The notes under the pieces: model-generated | What the model saw: the letters and a program-made list of their open reading frames with translations, nothing else | What the model was told of the DNA's origin: nothing | The model's database searches: none | In this document: positions 26,259 through 39,011 of the stretch, piece by piece | Numbering within the stretch: the first letter of the stretch is position 1 | Layout: every line of letters starts with the position of its first letter | Position numbers and translations under genes: made by a program | From: Trichinella spiralis | Lineage: Eukaryota > Nematoda > Enoplea > Trichinellida > Trichinellidae | Assembly: GCA_000181795.3 (NCBI GenBank) | Contig: CM012953.1 | Span: forward strand, 910,720 to 974,719 | Direction of reading: 5' to 3' | Length of the DNA stretch: 64,000 nucleotides

Positions 26259-28591
26259 TTAAGCGGCTTTCTCTCCCACTGGACCGGTGGTTCCGTTGTT
26301 CAACAATGAAGAGTCCAATTCAGCAACCGCGTGGAAATCATCCTTGCCAAAAGAGATGCCTTGGCTGAAACCTTCACGAAGATCCGCCAGACGCAAGTCG
26401 ATCTGCCTGATCGCCTGGTCGTACATCTGAGCGCTTGGCTTCGAAGTCATCATCCTTTCAACGTTGCTGTTGTTGTTGTTCAACGGTCCACCAGCACCAG
26501 ATGAAGCTGTTGCTGGGTCGGAGGAAGATATCATTGCACTTTGGCCCATCAGGTCCAAATCACCGAGGAGATCGGAAAGACAAGAAGACGAAGAAGCTAG
26601 AAGAGGATAGCATTGTTGTTGTTGTTGTTGCTGGTGGTGGTGGTGGTGCTGTTCCTCAGCTCGTGGATCAAATTCCGGGTCGTAAACCGTAGCGGCACTG
26701 GTAGGGGCAATTTTGGTCGGTTGCAAAGGTCCGGTCGCTTTCACCAACGCTTCAAGCGGATGCTTCAACGGATCAATGACCACAAACGGATCCGCGGTGA
26801 ACGGTTCCGGGGGTGCGGCTGATTTTTCCAACAAACTCGGTCTGGCTGGAAGGGGCGGTGGTGGTGACGACGGTGGAGGCGGCGGTACGGGGCTCGTCGG
26901 TAACGGCGGCACTTTCACCGGATTGTGACTATCGTCGAAACTTTCCCACGCCTAATTGAAAATGAAATTACAATTCACCAAACAATTAAAATCTTTTTTT
27001 CTCTCTTTCTCTTAGTCAAGAGATGTTCAAAAAGTCAAAAAAAAGCGCATCGATATTACATCTTCTTCTTCTTCTTCTTCTTGATAACACAACTTCAAAA
27101 AATGTCAAATACATATCATCACTGAATTCTGAGCAAAAATTAAAAAAAAAACATCCAAATAACCTTTTCAACGGAAATTATAAATTCAAATCCTGTGAAC
27201 AGATCGATTGTGCAATGTGCATGCACAGCTTCATTTGCACAACAACAATAGCGTATGACCTTTCGTCGAAGATGTTAAAAGAAAATAATAAAATCACACG
27301 TTGAATGAAAGAAAGACCAATTTCATCACATTTTCGTATTTTCTTTTGCAAAATATGTTATCATGAAAAAGCATCTCGCAAGGTTACGAGCTAGTTACTA
27401 TACAACTAGTACTAGTAGTAGCAGTAGCAGTAGGAATGATAAAATTAAATTCATACCAGTTCCAGACAAGAAATGAAAAATAATTGCTCTCTGGCGAAAA
27501 TACTTTTTTAAACATATTACAATACTGGTGGTGTAAAATCAAAAACAAAAATCAATATACAAAACTTACACTATACTAAAATATGCATAAAAAGTAAATT
27601 GAATTGCAATTAAATTGTTGCTATTATTATTTGTATTTCACTAAAATACATTCTCCAGAGAATAAATAATTCAGTTTCGTTATCGTCATCTTTAAAAACT
27701 GGACTTCTTTGTAAAAACCTGTCCCACAAGAATGGCTTACTTTGATCAGCTGATTCGAAAAATTACAATTAAAAAATTTTTTCCACTATATAAATAAATA
27801 CATAGCATAATAAAAGAAAAATAAACAATTAGTATTATTACCTTAGATGGCCGTTTGGAACGTTCGTCCGAATCGACGACACCGTTGGATAAACCGGACG
27901 TTTTTACAGCAGCGGATACATCAGAACGACGCTGCTGTTCGGCTAGTTGGTGCTTCAAGTTGCTGTTCTCTTCTTCCAACTCTTGCACCCGTTTGCGCAG
28001 AATGATCAACTGCTTTTTCACTTCCAAATCTCTGCCGTTGTTCTCCAAAAAGCGCCTGTAGGCCAAGTCAAAAGCCTCGCCGACGGTCAGCGTGATCTCC
28101 TCGGCCACTTTGTTGCACAAAAAGACGTGACAATCGTGTTCGGATGATTCGGCACTACGCTTGACAATATATGCAAAAACACGCTTATCCTGCTTGTCGT
28201 CGGCACAAAAGGAGATTCTGTGCAACGCGTGCTGGCAAACGAGCACTTTCGTTTTCACGTCCACCAACGTGATGCCGTAAATTGAAATCTGTATCAACAC
28301 TTTCTGCAATTTGTATCCGTGGGAACGGTTCAACTGTAAATTGAAGCGCAACTTCTGCACCGCCTCTTTGATCACGTCAATACCCTTCGACTGTGGCACG
28401 GCCACGCTGCCCAAATATTTCACCGAAAACTCAATCTGCCCGTGGGTTAGCGTGTCCGGTGGGAATATCCAGTTGTTCTTGGTTTTGTTACCGTTCGCTT
28501 GCGACATGGCTTCTTCAAAAGTGTAACTTCGTTTAAATACAGCTGCCGTATTTTGCATCAACTTTGTCATGCGATTCTTGGCTTTGCTCAT
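26259..28591 (-). CDS. ced-6: CED-6/GULP engulfment adaptor (PTB domain)
   Basis: Two exons, 28591-27842 and 26951-26259, joined in phase 0, give 480 residues (C. elegans CED-6 is about 490). Residues 48-185 form the phosphotyrosine-binding domain (FSVKYLGSVAV, VLIQISIYGITLVD, HRISFCADDKQDKRVFAYI, AEEITLTVGEAFDLAYRRFLE). Residues 188-222 are a coiled coil (LRKRVQELEEENSNLKHQL), the CED-6 dimerisation zipper. Exon 2 holds a proline-rich stretch (PPPPPSSPPPPLP), a His/Gln run and the C-terminal LADLREGFSQGISF motif shared with GULP. CED-6 binds the NPxY tail of the corpse receptor CED-1/LRP1 and signals engulfment of apoptotic cells. ATG 28591 lies directly after a cttgaag acceptor-like site, downstream of GT-rich and CTGT repeats, so an upstream 5' UTR exon or leader splicing is likely. 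The frame stays open upstream, but the repeat-encoded peptide is unlikely to be translated. Confidence 0.95.
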
Positions 28592-28616
28592 CTTCAAGCA
28601 AACACACACACGCACG

Positions 28617-28620
<4 letters not shown>

Positions 28621-28654
<34 letters not shown>

Positions 28655-28656
28655 GG
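28621..28656. repeat. (CAGA)9 tetranucleotide repeat just upstream of ced-6
   Basis: Nine CAGA units on the plus strand (CTGT on the ced-6 strand), next to a CA/CG-alternating patch, 30 bases 5' of the ced-6 ATG. It could sit in the 5' UTR or in the polypyrimidine stretch of an upstream intron. Confidence 0.9.
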
Positions 28657-31600
28657 AGAGATACAAAATGCTTACAAGCAAATCCCAATAAGTTGAACAA
28701 ATTAAACTGAAAGTCGGTGTTGTTTGACACTGTACGGCAGGCACCTGAAAGAGATCGCTGAAAAAGGCAAATGCTGTGATCCAACTGCCAATGCTGAAAT
28801 CGAAACAAAAATAAATACAAATATCGTTTACATACAGACACAAGAGTAGTAATGGAAAATCAAATCTACCAGTTAGCGGTAAACAGTGAGTAACTTGAAC
28901 GAAAAATAAACAAACATCATACAACTGGATTAATGACAAATAGCGGAATAACGTTGCACAATACCTATTAGCAAGAAGTCGGTTCGGCCAGCTCAAGGCA
29001 GCAGCGACGATTGAATTGTCAAAGTTATTGGCAATTCATACTGTAAAAATGTTCTCTCGGAAGAAATGAAAATTCTTCCTATGCATCTTAATAATAGCAC
29101 CGTATTTACGTTCAACAAAACGCGCAAGCGTGACCTTCGCAAAACAGCGTCGAACAACAATGCAATACCAGCTGACCGGAAAAATTACCGTAACATTTTC
29201 GAGAAATAAAGTTCAAATACACTACAGTATGCGTAAAGTTACGAAACGATGAGTAAATTTTGTTTGTGAATTGGAAAAAAATAATGAAATTCAGAATTCA
29301 AAATTGAACAACATTAAATTGTACAGAAGAAAAAAAATACCAACCGTACGCGTGCAACTGCTGAACAATCAATGATCAACGAGAAAATGAAACGCCCAAT
29401 TAAAAATATACTTTGAACAATCGCTTTTCAATGCAAGCAGAACAGCGTCAAAGTGTAATTTTTTCAAGGTCGAATGAAAAAAAGAGGTTTGCTTTTTTAA
29501 ATAGTAAAAAATTCAGCTCGCATGATTTCAAAGGTGAAGTTTGTGAAATGGCCGTTGATTTGCCAATCAAATCGAACAATGGTTGCCAGTGAGTAAAGTT
29601 TGCACTTGTGGGGAAAAAATTTTTAAATTTAAATTGAATATTTTGAACACTGATCACAAGATATGAAAATAGCAAAAAGAAACAACAGTTGTTGTGATCA
29701 TTGGGTTTGCAATGTTATGCGTATGATTCAGCTTGTGTGATTGGGTGGAAATTTCATTTTTGTTTATCAAAACTAGACAGAATTAAATAAAATACAAAAA
29801 TAGTAGTTTGGAAGTGCACAAAAATGTCAAGGCCGTCTTTGTTCACCACTGCTACCAGGGGTGGGTTCTCTCCATGGACGATCGTTGACATGCATTTGCA
29901 TTGGGTGTGCGAGAAATTCAAAGTTGATACTCCTTGTTCAGTATATAATGCTGGCAAATATGACCCAGTTCCAGTGCAACAGTGGCTTCCTATTTCGATG
30001 ACAATGATAATTTAGCGTTTATTTTTGCGAAACACCTTTGGAATTTAGAGGGGCAGAAGAGGTGAAACTTGAACAAGAAAATCCTTTTTCAAACTTCTAT
30101 ACTTCTAGCATACAATTTAAATAAAACTTGCACCTCCTGACGAACCTTGACACACAGACGAGCGTAAAACTGATCGAAATGAAGCGTTTCGAAAATAACG
30201 CCCAATACGATAAGTAAATGATATAATTAAGAGGGGAAAAATTTGCAAAATGAATTTTCCACGATTTTACAACATCAAAACTTGTAGAGCAATTTTTCCA
30301 GTCTGAGAAAACGAGTGATCCAATAATAATTTTACACACCAATTTTTATTACCTAATTTCCCTTTTATCTTGAAAACTTGCTCAAACATCAACAACCGGA
30401 TGTTTAATTTATAGTTTGTTCAAAACATTGTATACTTTTTCTTACTGACTGCTATCAATATTATCAACTGCTATGTGAGTTTGGAAAAGTTCCCAAATTT
30501 TAAAATTGTGAATCTATCAATTGATGAACACTGATAAACAATTAAATTCTACTGAAATATTAGAAATTATCATTTAAAAAATAAATACAACTTATGAAAT
30601 TTGCTTGTTGCTCAAAAATAAAAACTATTACCGATAGTTTGATGAATGGACGATATAATTTTATTGTAAAAGTGTTCGCTCGATGATCATTATTTATTTG
30701 TAAAAAAAAGCAAACAACAATGTGAATGAATGAATGAAGTGGAGAAATTGAACTGCTACTCTTCTTCGTCGGTTGTGTTAGAAAAGTGACAAATTTGACA
30801 AAGCGCGTCACGACCCGATTTTGCAAAGACAAAATCAGTCGTGTCCGATGAACAGAAATTTAAAAATCCGGCTTCGCAAGCTGCAAGCTGTACCAGTTTC
30901 ACCAGTTGAACAATGATGTTAAACGGAGAAATTGTTTAAGCTTGAATTTTAATGAATAAAAATCAAACTTTCACAATACCCACCCACCCTGGTCATCTTC
31001 AACTTTGAACATTGCCAATTGACAGTGTTTGAAGACACAAACGCAAACCATGCAACAAGGCGTTTGGACAATAATGACAACAGTGTTCGGGTTGAAACTA
31101 CTGTTCACGCATACTGTGCACAAAATATTCTATTCTCTATCGTGTACAAATTGAATTGCAAATGGACAAGTGTAAAATGACAAGTACACTACTGATAAAC
31201 GGTTTTTAATCATCAAAATATGATCACTGTCAGCAGACAAAGAATAATAAGAAACAAGTTGAAAGAATGCTTGAAATTATACCACTGCTTTTACAAATTC
31301 ATTTCAATAAACACCCGTCACAAATATAAAATGCGAAGAACATTATCAGAAAAAGAAAATTTTTTTTTAACGATACCCTATTACGGTATTATATAGCAAG
31401 GTACGAGTTTTCGATTATTATTAAAATATCATACTGCATGCTGTTTGGCGAACTAAATTAAATTTTATTACTATCATAACCGGTTAATATTCTTTTTTTC
31501 ACTTTAAAACAATACCAATTTACTTTTGCATTAAACAACTGTACCAGTAGAATGCTTTGATCGAGTTGTGAGCTTACATATTAATGATTAAAATGTGGAA

Positions 31601-32143
31601 TATTTTTCTATTTTGTTTTCTCTTACTTTCGTCATATCACTTGTTTGAATACCACAAAACTGCAGTAAAACACGCTTTAATTACTCATTTGAGTACTACA
31701 GTAAAGACAATATGATAATAAAGTACAAATACAGTCTTCGAACACAAGTGCTTCAAATATTTTTTGCTACTGCTTTTTGACTGTACACCACGAAACAAAA
31801 AATGCAGATATAAAAGTAAAACATGCTTTGCTCAATTATTTATTAAGAAAATACATGCTACAACACTACGCAATGAAGTTGATATTTGAAATTTATGAGC
31901 GTTATTTAAAAAATTCAATTAAAAATCTTCTTTCACACTTGTCAAGTTGTTTACAACATAAAATTGCCATTCTAAAAATTCAAAATACTTCAGTTGTTTT
32001 TAACTTGAATACTAGCAGTTTTCAAAGTCTGTATGTTCAATGCAAATTCCCAATAAAGAAATTAATGTTTTCTACAAGAAATGTATATATTCAAATGCTG
32101 CCAAGCAAAAAATGTATATTGAAAGCAAAGTTCGGCATTATCA
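28657..32143. other. Intergenic region, ced-6 upstream to SPEN-like 3' end
   Basis: About 3.5 kb, AT-rich. It should hold the ced-6 promoter and the 3' UTR of the SPEN-like gene. A 63-codon plus-strand frame (29824-30012) is listed separately; nothing else convincing is seen. Confidence 0.6.
29824..30015 (+). CDS. Small hypothetical ORF (63 residues)
   Basis: Reads MSRPSLFTTATRGGFSPWTI and continues with tryptophan/histidine-rich text (HLHWVCEKFKV) and DPVPVQQWLP. Its local composition is more GC-rich and coding-like than the surrounding spacer, and it opens with AAAATG. I do not recognise a family. It has no signal peptide and no clear membrane segment. It could be a small single-exon gene, one exon of a larger gene or chance. 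Confidence 0.3.
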   Translation: MSRPSLFTTATRGGFSPWTIVDMHLHWVCEKFKVDTPCSVYNAGKYDPVPVQQWLPISMTMII

Positions 32144-35100
32144 CTACAAGAAACTTATTTCATCGCCTTGCTTTACATTTGCAAACTCTTGGAAAACACC
32201 AATTACAAGAACGAGGTAGTCCTCTTCTTTCAAATTCAGTGCATTGTATTCAGTTGGATGGTTGTCAAGAAGATACTTGCGCACAAACTTGTTAGGTGGG
32301 AAAATATGAACTGAAAGTTTTTTCTAAAAATAAACAAATATTTGAAAAAAACAATAATTTGTTAAATGAACAAAGCTGTTAACCTGCTGAGCTGACATCT
32401 CTTCTGTACTGCAAAATCCAATGTAATTTCCCACAAGCATATCGTTTACCAAGGATCTCACAAAATCATCACGAGGTTTTGCTTGCTGTTCAAGTAAAAA
32501 GTAATCGACTCGCAATATAACAATCGCATGATCATTCTCCTTAAAAAATTAAAACATCAGCTCAAAGATGGCAATATACAACAATTTATAAAGAAATAAT
32601 TAAACATATATATACTCACTGGTACAGTTTGAAAGAGTCGGTCAACGTAAATGTGATATTGGTTTGATTTCACCGCTTTCAAGCCGTCAATGACAAAAGA
32701 TGCCATCCTGCCACTGGCCTTTCTCGGAACTTTCCTATCCAACTCTGACATCACTTGATACACTACCTGTGTGCTACCCTTTACACACCGGAAAGCAAGT
32801 TCGAAATATTGGGTACTTGTGTGCAAACGTGCATACCAAATCAGTGGATAAGCCTTAATGCAATTAAAACATCATAAGAATTCATTAATATGCAAAAAAA
32901 TAGGAAATTTCAAAAAATAACACAAGTCATTTCACTTTGCATAATATTCTGCAAAGTGAAGTTATCTTTCGTTGACATGACTAATGACTAACAAGAACTA
33001 AATCAGCGCAATATGTTTGTTTGTTCACTTACTTTGCTTGCAAGACAACAACAACAACAACAAGTAAAAATATCTCAGTCCAAGCCTTTCATAAACAGTA
33101 TTAATTAAATTTATTTATATGAACAATATCTGCCAATTCGAAATGTTATAAACGACAACAGTAATAATAATAACTGTTCATAATAAAGTTCTACAGTGGA
33201 CATTCAATTTTTTTCTGTTTTCATAAGGAAAAAATTTTCAATAATAATCTATTATTTATTCTACTATCAATAAGTTGCTATTTTTAATAATATGTTTTTG
33301 TTCTCAGCATGTAAAAAAATGAATCACTGATAGCTTTTCTCATGCATTCTATATTTTCAAGAAGTTTCACATTATAATTAATAAAGCAAACCGTTATTCA
33401 GTTTGACTTCCGGCAAACAACCCCCAGTTGAACATTAAATTTTAAAGCAATTTACTTTTACTCTAAAATCATATCCGCAAGAACCATAGTAAGATTTAAA
33501 AATTACATCAACTGGCCTTCCAGGTAATTATCATTATAAAAGATACAATTTGCATATTGTTGTTCTTGCGTTCAACTCAGAAAAATAGAGTTTTTTTCAC
33601 TTTCATTAAGCTAATCCTTGTCACTGAATAAATAAACATTTCAAAAGCTTTTTCTCAAATGCTTTTGCTTAAACTTATTCCCTTTTATACCCTCAACAAA
33701 TGTTTGTATAGAATATGTATATAAATATATATAATTTTTGACAATTTATTTTTGTTCAACATTATAAATAGATGACTTAAAAATTACTATGCCAAAAAAA
33801 ACAAAGAAAATTCGTTCTCATCTACCTATTTAATTATATTATCCAAAAAATCAAACTTTTATCTAAGTTTTTTAAACAATGTTTCAAATTTATTGGCAAC
33901 TACTGCTTGTCGTCCCATGATTCGTTTAATACAAAATCAAAAACAGCTTGTGTAAGGAATTTTAAAGTAAAAAAGAAAAATAAGAAAACGATTTCCTCCA
34001 TCCAATAAATATACGAGCAATTTTCTTTACAATAGATGAGATTGTTTTCTTAGTGTATGAAAAGGAAACTTGTCTTTTCAAGTGCTAATAAACACATCAG
34101 TGTACAAGCAAATTTACAAACTCGCCAGAAGAATTAATCATGCCAATAAAATAATAAAATAATAAAATCAAAATCTGCCCAATAGAAATTCGATTCAAGC
34201 ATCTTTTCAAAAGCATGCAGTTCAGAATGGAGATCAATTCACAGTATGATCAATCATATTAAACAGAAATAATCGATCACTCTCATTTTGTGCTTGAAAT
34301 TTAAAAGATGCAATTGTATTTGGAAAAATCAATTCAAACTAATTTTTCATGTTCAAGTTGATATCATCAACATAATGTAAACAAAGTTATTGTACTTTTT
34401 ATGAATAATAATAAATCGAGATTCGAAATAATGAATAACATTATTCAACTGTTGTACTTTATAACTAATTTCAACAGATTAATAATTAGAAAAAAAAGTT
34501 ATCAATGGGCACAAGTGAATGTAAATTGAGTTGAAAAAATGGATACTACTTACCTGATAAAGTTGAACAATGCTGCCTAATTCTTCTGGACTAACGTTTC
34601 GTCTGTTTCGTTCCGCATAGTATTCCAAATTTCGTGTCATCAGTACAAATTCGAAACGATTTTTCGACGACAAGTATCGATATATTCCATCCAAGTTGTA
34701 AGCGTTCAAGGTTGTTGTAACGAGCACCGGATCCTCAGGCAATCTCGACCCAATTGGATAGAACAAAGGCAAAATATGCTGAAATCGCTGCAACTGGGGT
34801 ATCAGCCACCCTTGAATATATAAATTTACAATTATATACATATATATGTAAAAGAATAATTTCATACATGGATGTCTCAGTGAAGAGGAAAAATTCGGCC
34901 AGTTCATGTGTGCAAAGTATGCAGTCATATCTTGTGGGAGACTACAGAATGGTGACCAAACTGAAGACGGCGTCTGGATAGTCATGATTGGTGAAACACC
35001 GGTAGCAGGTAGTCCGTCACCACCGACAATTGGAGGAGCATAGTTGACGTTTCCAATCGGATCGACCGGGCAACTTGGTCCTGGAGATGCACCTATGACA

Positions 35101-36718
35101 CCTTGAGGAATCAACCCGTACTGCATTGGGCCTGCAAAAGAAAAAAAAGCACGAAAAGCTCGATTACTAGTATTGTTCAAGAGAAGATCCACTGGGTTTG
35201 TTATTATATATCTATTCTACAGTTGCATGTGGGAAAAATTCACTTGTACTTACTGTGCGATGGAAGCATTGATATTGGCACACCGGGACAATTTCCATAG
35301 GCAAAACCGGGCGGGACAGCATTGGAGAAATTAACTTGGGGAAAAGATGGAAACTCGCCACCAGCAACCGTCGCCACCGGGTTATTCATTTCCACGTTGG
35401 TTGGAAAATTTTGCTGAATACCGCCGCCGGTTATGTTTCCTATTTCGTCGGATGTAATGTTCACCACCGATTGTTGTTCTTTGGAACTTCCTAATGCTTC
35501 ATTTTCTGAATAGTTGAATCAAAAATTAAAAAAACGTTAAAAGTAAAAAAAATGAATTTCAACTATTGTGAAAACTGCACCAGAAAGATACGCACTACCA
35601 AGATATATTGGTTCGTCATCGTCATCCACTTTTTTGCGGTCTTCATCACCACCTTTACCATCATGATCATCAGACAATGGTTGTTTATCTGCTTCAAGAT
35701 TATTATTATTCTTCATTGCAGTTGCTGAACAATTGTCAGAAGATTCTTTGGCAACTGTTTTAGATTCGCCGGTACTAAAAGTGAAATAAAATCAACCACC
35801 AAGAACATACAGAATCGATAATTCAAAAATACTTTTCAGATTGAAATGATTTTGCTGTGGATTCACTCATTTCCAACAGTTCCGAAGCTGTTTGTGAAAT
35901 ACCTGACAATATGAATAATAAAAATGCACATGAAATTAATTACAAGTATAAGGAAAAGTTTTACTAGGCGAATCATGCATGTGGTAATCTTCGATATTCT
36001 GAAGCAGTTTGTTGTATTTGTTGGACAATTTTTCTTCACGTTTGCAAGCTTCGCTGTCCAACAGTTGTACACGTTCGATTATTTTTTCATTCGCTTCTGC
36101 ATTTACAGCAATATCCGAATGTTGGAGCAACTGTTTGAGCACTTTTTCCGTGCAAGAATCACCGACGGACGAGGAGTCGAAAATTTCAGAAATATACAAA
36201 GCATTCTTTTCCGAACTCTCTTTTGGATTGAAGTCGAGAAATTTGACCAAATGATAATTTTGATTTTCCTCCTCTTCCGGCTGATTTATTCGTGAAATGA
36301 AATCTCTCGGTGGTTGAGCTTGGACCCTGGCGCCCACGGTTCCTTGGATACGTTTGAATTGAACTTCGTCGTTCAATTTGTAAGCTGTACCGTTTTCGAC
36401 CACTGTCAAAGTTTCAAACAAATTTCCTTCTCCTTCTTCAACTTGATTCGACGATTTTCTACTTGCAACAGCAGATTTCCTTAAACAAACAATAATATTA
36501 TGAACCGTAATTCAAAAATGTTCATGTTCAATTTCATCAATTAATTACCCTTGATCGAGTGGATTAATCAGATCAGAATTAGAACGGCTTTCGGGGGAAT
36601 TGCTTTTCGATATCAAATCAGTGTTGCTTTCATGAATGCTCAGGTCACTGCTGCGAACGACTTGAAATTCCTCGCTTTTGCTCACTCTTTCCATTTCCTC
36701 TTCAACTTTCATCACGGN
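32144..36718 (-). CDS. spen: SPEN/Split-ends-like protein, C-terminal part with SPOC domain; 5' end lost in assembly gap
   Basis: Ten exons in frame on the minus strand: 36718-36549 (open into the gap), 36479-35965, 35902-35833, 35774-35599, 35505-35254, 35131-34868, 34810-34554, 32853-32620, 32539-32384 and 32323-32144 (TAG), about 757 codons. The N-terminal two thirds is Ser/Glu/Lys-rich and probably disordered, then a Pro/Gly-rich stretch. The last four exons match the SPOC domain: IVQLYQAYPLIWYARL, the basic KVPRKASGRM segment, and SVHIFPPNKFVRKYLL, as in SPEN/SHARP (VQL..YP..WQG, QIFPPCEF). SPOC domains recruit co-repressors (SMRT/NCoR, HDAC) and read phosphorylated RNA polymerase II tails. 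A 1.7-kb intron (32854-34553) splits the SPOC region. SPEN's RRMs are not seen in the window. RBM15, the other SPOC family, is less likely given the long disordered part. Confidence 0.78.
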
Positions 36719-36988
36719 NNNNNNNNNNNNNNNNNNNNNNNNNNNNNNNNNNNNNNNNNNNNNNNNNNNNNNNNNNNNNNNNNNNNNNNNNNNNNNNNNN
36801 NNNNNNNNNNNNNNNNNNNNNNNNNNNNNNNNNNNNNNNNNNNNNNNNNNNNNNNNNNNNNNNNNNNNNNNNNNNNNNNNNNNNNNNNNNNNNNNNNNNN
36901 NNNNNNNNNNNNNNNNNNNNNNNNNNNNNNNNNNNNNNNNNNNNNNNNNNNNNNNNNNNNNNNNNNNNNNNNNNNNNNNNNNNNNNNN
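36719..36988. other. Assembly gap (270 N)
   Basis: A run of N in the sequence, between the first visible SPEN-like exon and a repetitive tract. Open frames spanning it have no meaning. Confidence 1.
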
Positions 36989-37800
36989 TTGTGTGCAACT
37001 TTTCACTTCCTCTATGAAGTTTTCTTGCTTCTTCTTTGGCCTTTTCCTTTCTTCTTCAGCTTTATTAGCTTTTGATTTAGCGTTTACAGCCCATTCTTAA
37101 GCATTTTGGTGTGCGTTTGACTTCTACAATTCACCTTTAGCATTCACGTTTCAGTGAATTCAACTTTCTTCAGGCTTTTTACCCTGTTCTTCAGCCTTTT
37201 TCATTTGCGGGCAACTTTTCACTTCCTCTATGAAGTTTTCTTGCTTCTTCTTTGGCCTTTTCCTTTCTACTTTGGTCTTTTCCTTTCTTCTTCAGCCTTT
37301 CTAGCTTCTGCTTTAGCGTTTGCAGCTTATTCTTCAGCATTTTGGCGTCTGGTTGACTTCTACAATTCGTCCTTAGCATTTCTGCATTTTCTACAGCCTT
37401 TTCACTTCTTTGCCGTTTTCACTTCTACTTCGACCTTTTTAGCTTTTTCTTTAGCCTTTTTCGTTTCCGTACAACTTTTTACTTCCTCGATGTAGTTTTC
37501 TTACTTCTATTTTGACCTTTTCCTTTCTTCAGCCTTTCAGGTTTCTGCTTTAGCGTTTTCAGGTTATTTCGTAGCATTTTTAGCGTCTTTTTGGCATCTT
37601 CCCTTCACTCTTGAACTTTTTGCTTTTTCTTTAGCTTTTTCATTTCTTTGCATTTTCACTTCTTCTTTAATCTTTTCACTACCTGTATAGCTTTTTACGC
37701 TTCTTCTTCTGAATTTCTGGCTTTCGCTTTCACCTTTTAGCTTATTCTTTAGCGTTTTCGCTTCTGTTTGCCCCTTTCGTTTCTTATTTTGCAGTTATAA
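36989..37800 (-). repeat. Degenerate tandem repeat encoding Lys/Glu/Ala-type text on the minus strand
   Basis: The plus strand repeats CTTTTCCTTTCTTCTTCAGC-like and TTTAGCGTTT-like units. Larger copies begin near 37003, 37208 and 37468, each with ACTTCCTC-ATG-AGTTTTCTT. Read on the minus strand the first copy gives KAEEERKRPKKKQE and similar, the composition of the charged middle region of SPEN-type proteins. The more distal copies are interrupted by stops in all frames I followed, so they may be intronic, decayed or poorly assembled (the gap is adjacent). Confidence 0.7.
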
Positions 37801-38686
37801 CTTCTGTTTTGACCTTCTTTGCTTCTTCTGGGCAACCAGTATGCTTGTACACAATATTCCTAACGCCCTATTTGAAACCAACAAAGCAAAGCGATCTGTT
37901 TTTCATCTTCCGCAGTAATTCAGACTCAGCAAACATGTCTCTAGCGGTGAATAGTTTATTCCTCTTTGTGGTGCCATGCCAAGTTAAAAATGTTCATAAC
38001 TGAGCCGGCTAGTATGTAACACAACGAATGATCAGTTGAGTGAGGGTGTGTGCAAAGCAGTCTAATTTCTTCTGTTATTCCAGAAAGAAGTGTAAATAAG
38101 GGAACTTACATACTAAGTGGAAAGTTTAGTGATCTCTTTCCGTTTAGGAGATCAATGATGATCTTTTTAATTTAACCATATTCAGACGGTATCAGTAGGG
38201 AAAACAATTCTTCTATAGCAGTGCGTGAATTAAAGGTTAAAGAATGTCACAAATAATGAATAAACCGTACTGGTTAACGCACACAACGACTCCATTTGCC
38301 ATCTTATTATACACACAGTGATACTGTAGAATTTCTCTGCACTGTAGTTACTGACAAGCAAGTAAAATACACAAACCAAAGTGTTTCAAACAGAATTATC
38401 TTTTATGAATAAGCAATTAATATGTAAAAAGTAAATTATTGGCAAATATTACGCATGTGGGAAAACAAATTTTATAGAATCTTCAATGAACGACATATTC
38501 AAGGAAAAAACTACAAAATGCAAAACAAGGTTATTTTCATCTACCGTATATAGAAAATCAAGTATGACTTTTGTAGTAGATACTAAAGTTATATACTTTT
38601 GTGGTAGAAATTTTTAGATGACGATTCGTTTTAGAAGCAAACTAAATAAAATTGATGAATATATTGAAGTTATTAACAACTGGTTT
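37801..38686. other. AT-rich spacer upstream of SPEN-like repeat tract
   Basis: No RRM-encoding exon or other coding frame is recognised. Nothing else is seen. Confidence 0.5.
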
Positions 38687-38965
38687 GGTACTACTCGGTC
38701 CCGCTTTTCTCTCATTGGTCATTACCCACGCTATTTTATTGGACCGTCAAATCTTAATCACAACTGAAGAGTTTGAATCAATGAGCAATTAGACAAAAAA
38801 AACCAATGCGCCAAAGACTTCACTGAGGAATTAGCCAAGAAAAACCATTCCGCCAAGGACTTCCCGGCCAAATAAAATGAAAACCAATACACCAAAGATT
38901 TGACGGTCTAATAAAATAGCGTGGGCAAAGACCAATGAGAGAAAAGCGGGACCGAGTAAAACCAC
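38687..38965. mobile_element. MITE-like element with about 75-bp terminal inverted repeats
   Basis: The left end reads ACTCGGTCCCGCTTTTCTCT and continues through ATTGGTC and CCCACGCTATTTTATT. The right end (about 38881-38965) is its reverse complement with few mismatches. The total is about 280 bp with no coding capacity. The centre repeats a CCAA-GCGCCAAAGACTT-like motif. Flanking duplications are not clear. Confidence 0.85.
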
Positions 38966-39011
38966 CCCATTAACAACTAGCATCTTTACAGCTCTAAACA
39001 TGAAACTTTAT

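Noticed and set aside
30560-30832. 90-codon minus-strand frame upstream of ced-6
   Set aside because: It has AT-rich hydrophobic text without domain similarity; more likely spacer or untranslated leader.
31777-32295. 172-codon plus-strand frame
   Set aside because: Its right half is antisense to the last SPEN-like exon (SPOC end) and the rest is AT-rich 3' sequence.
36545-37100. Frames of 98-174 codons on both strands
   Set aside because: They exist only because the N run carries no stops.
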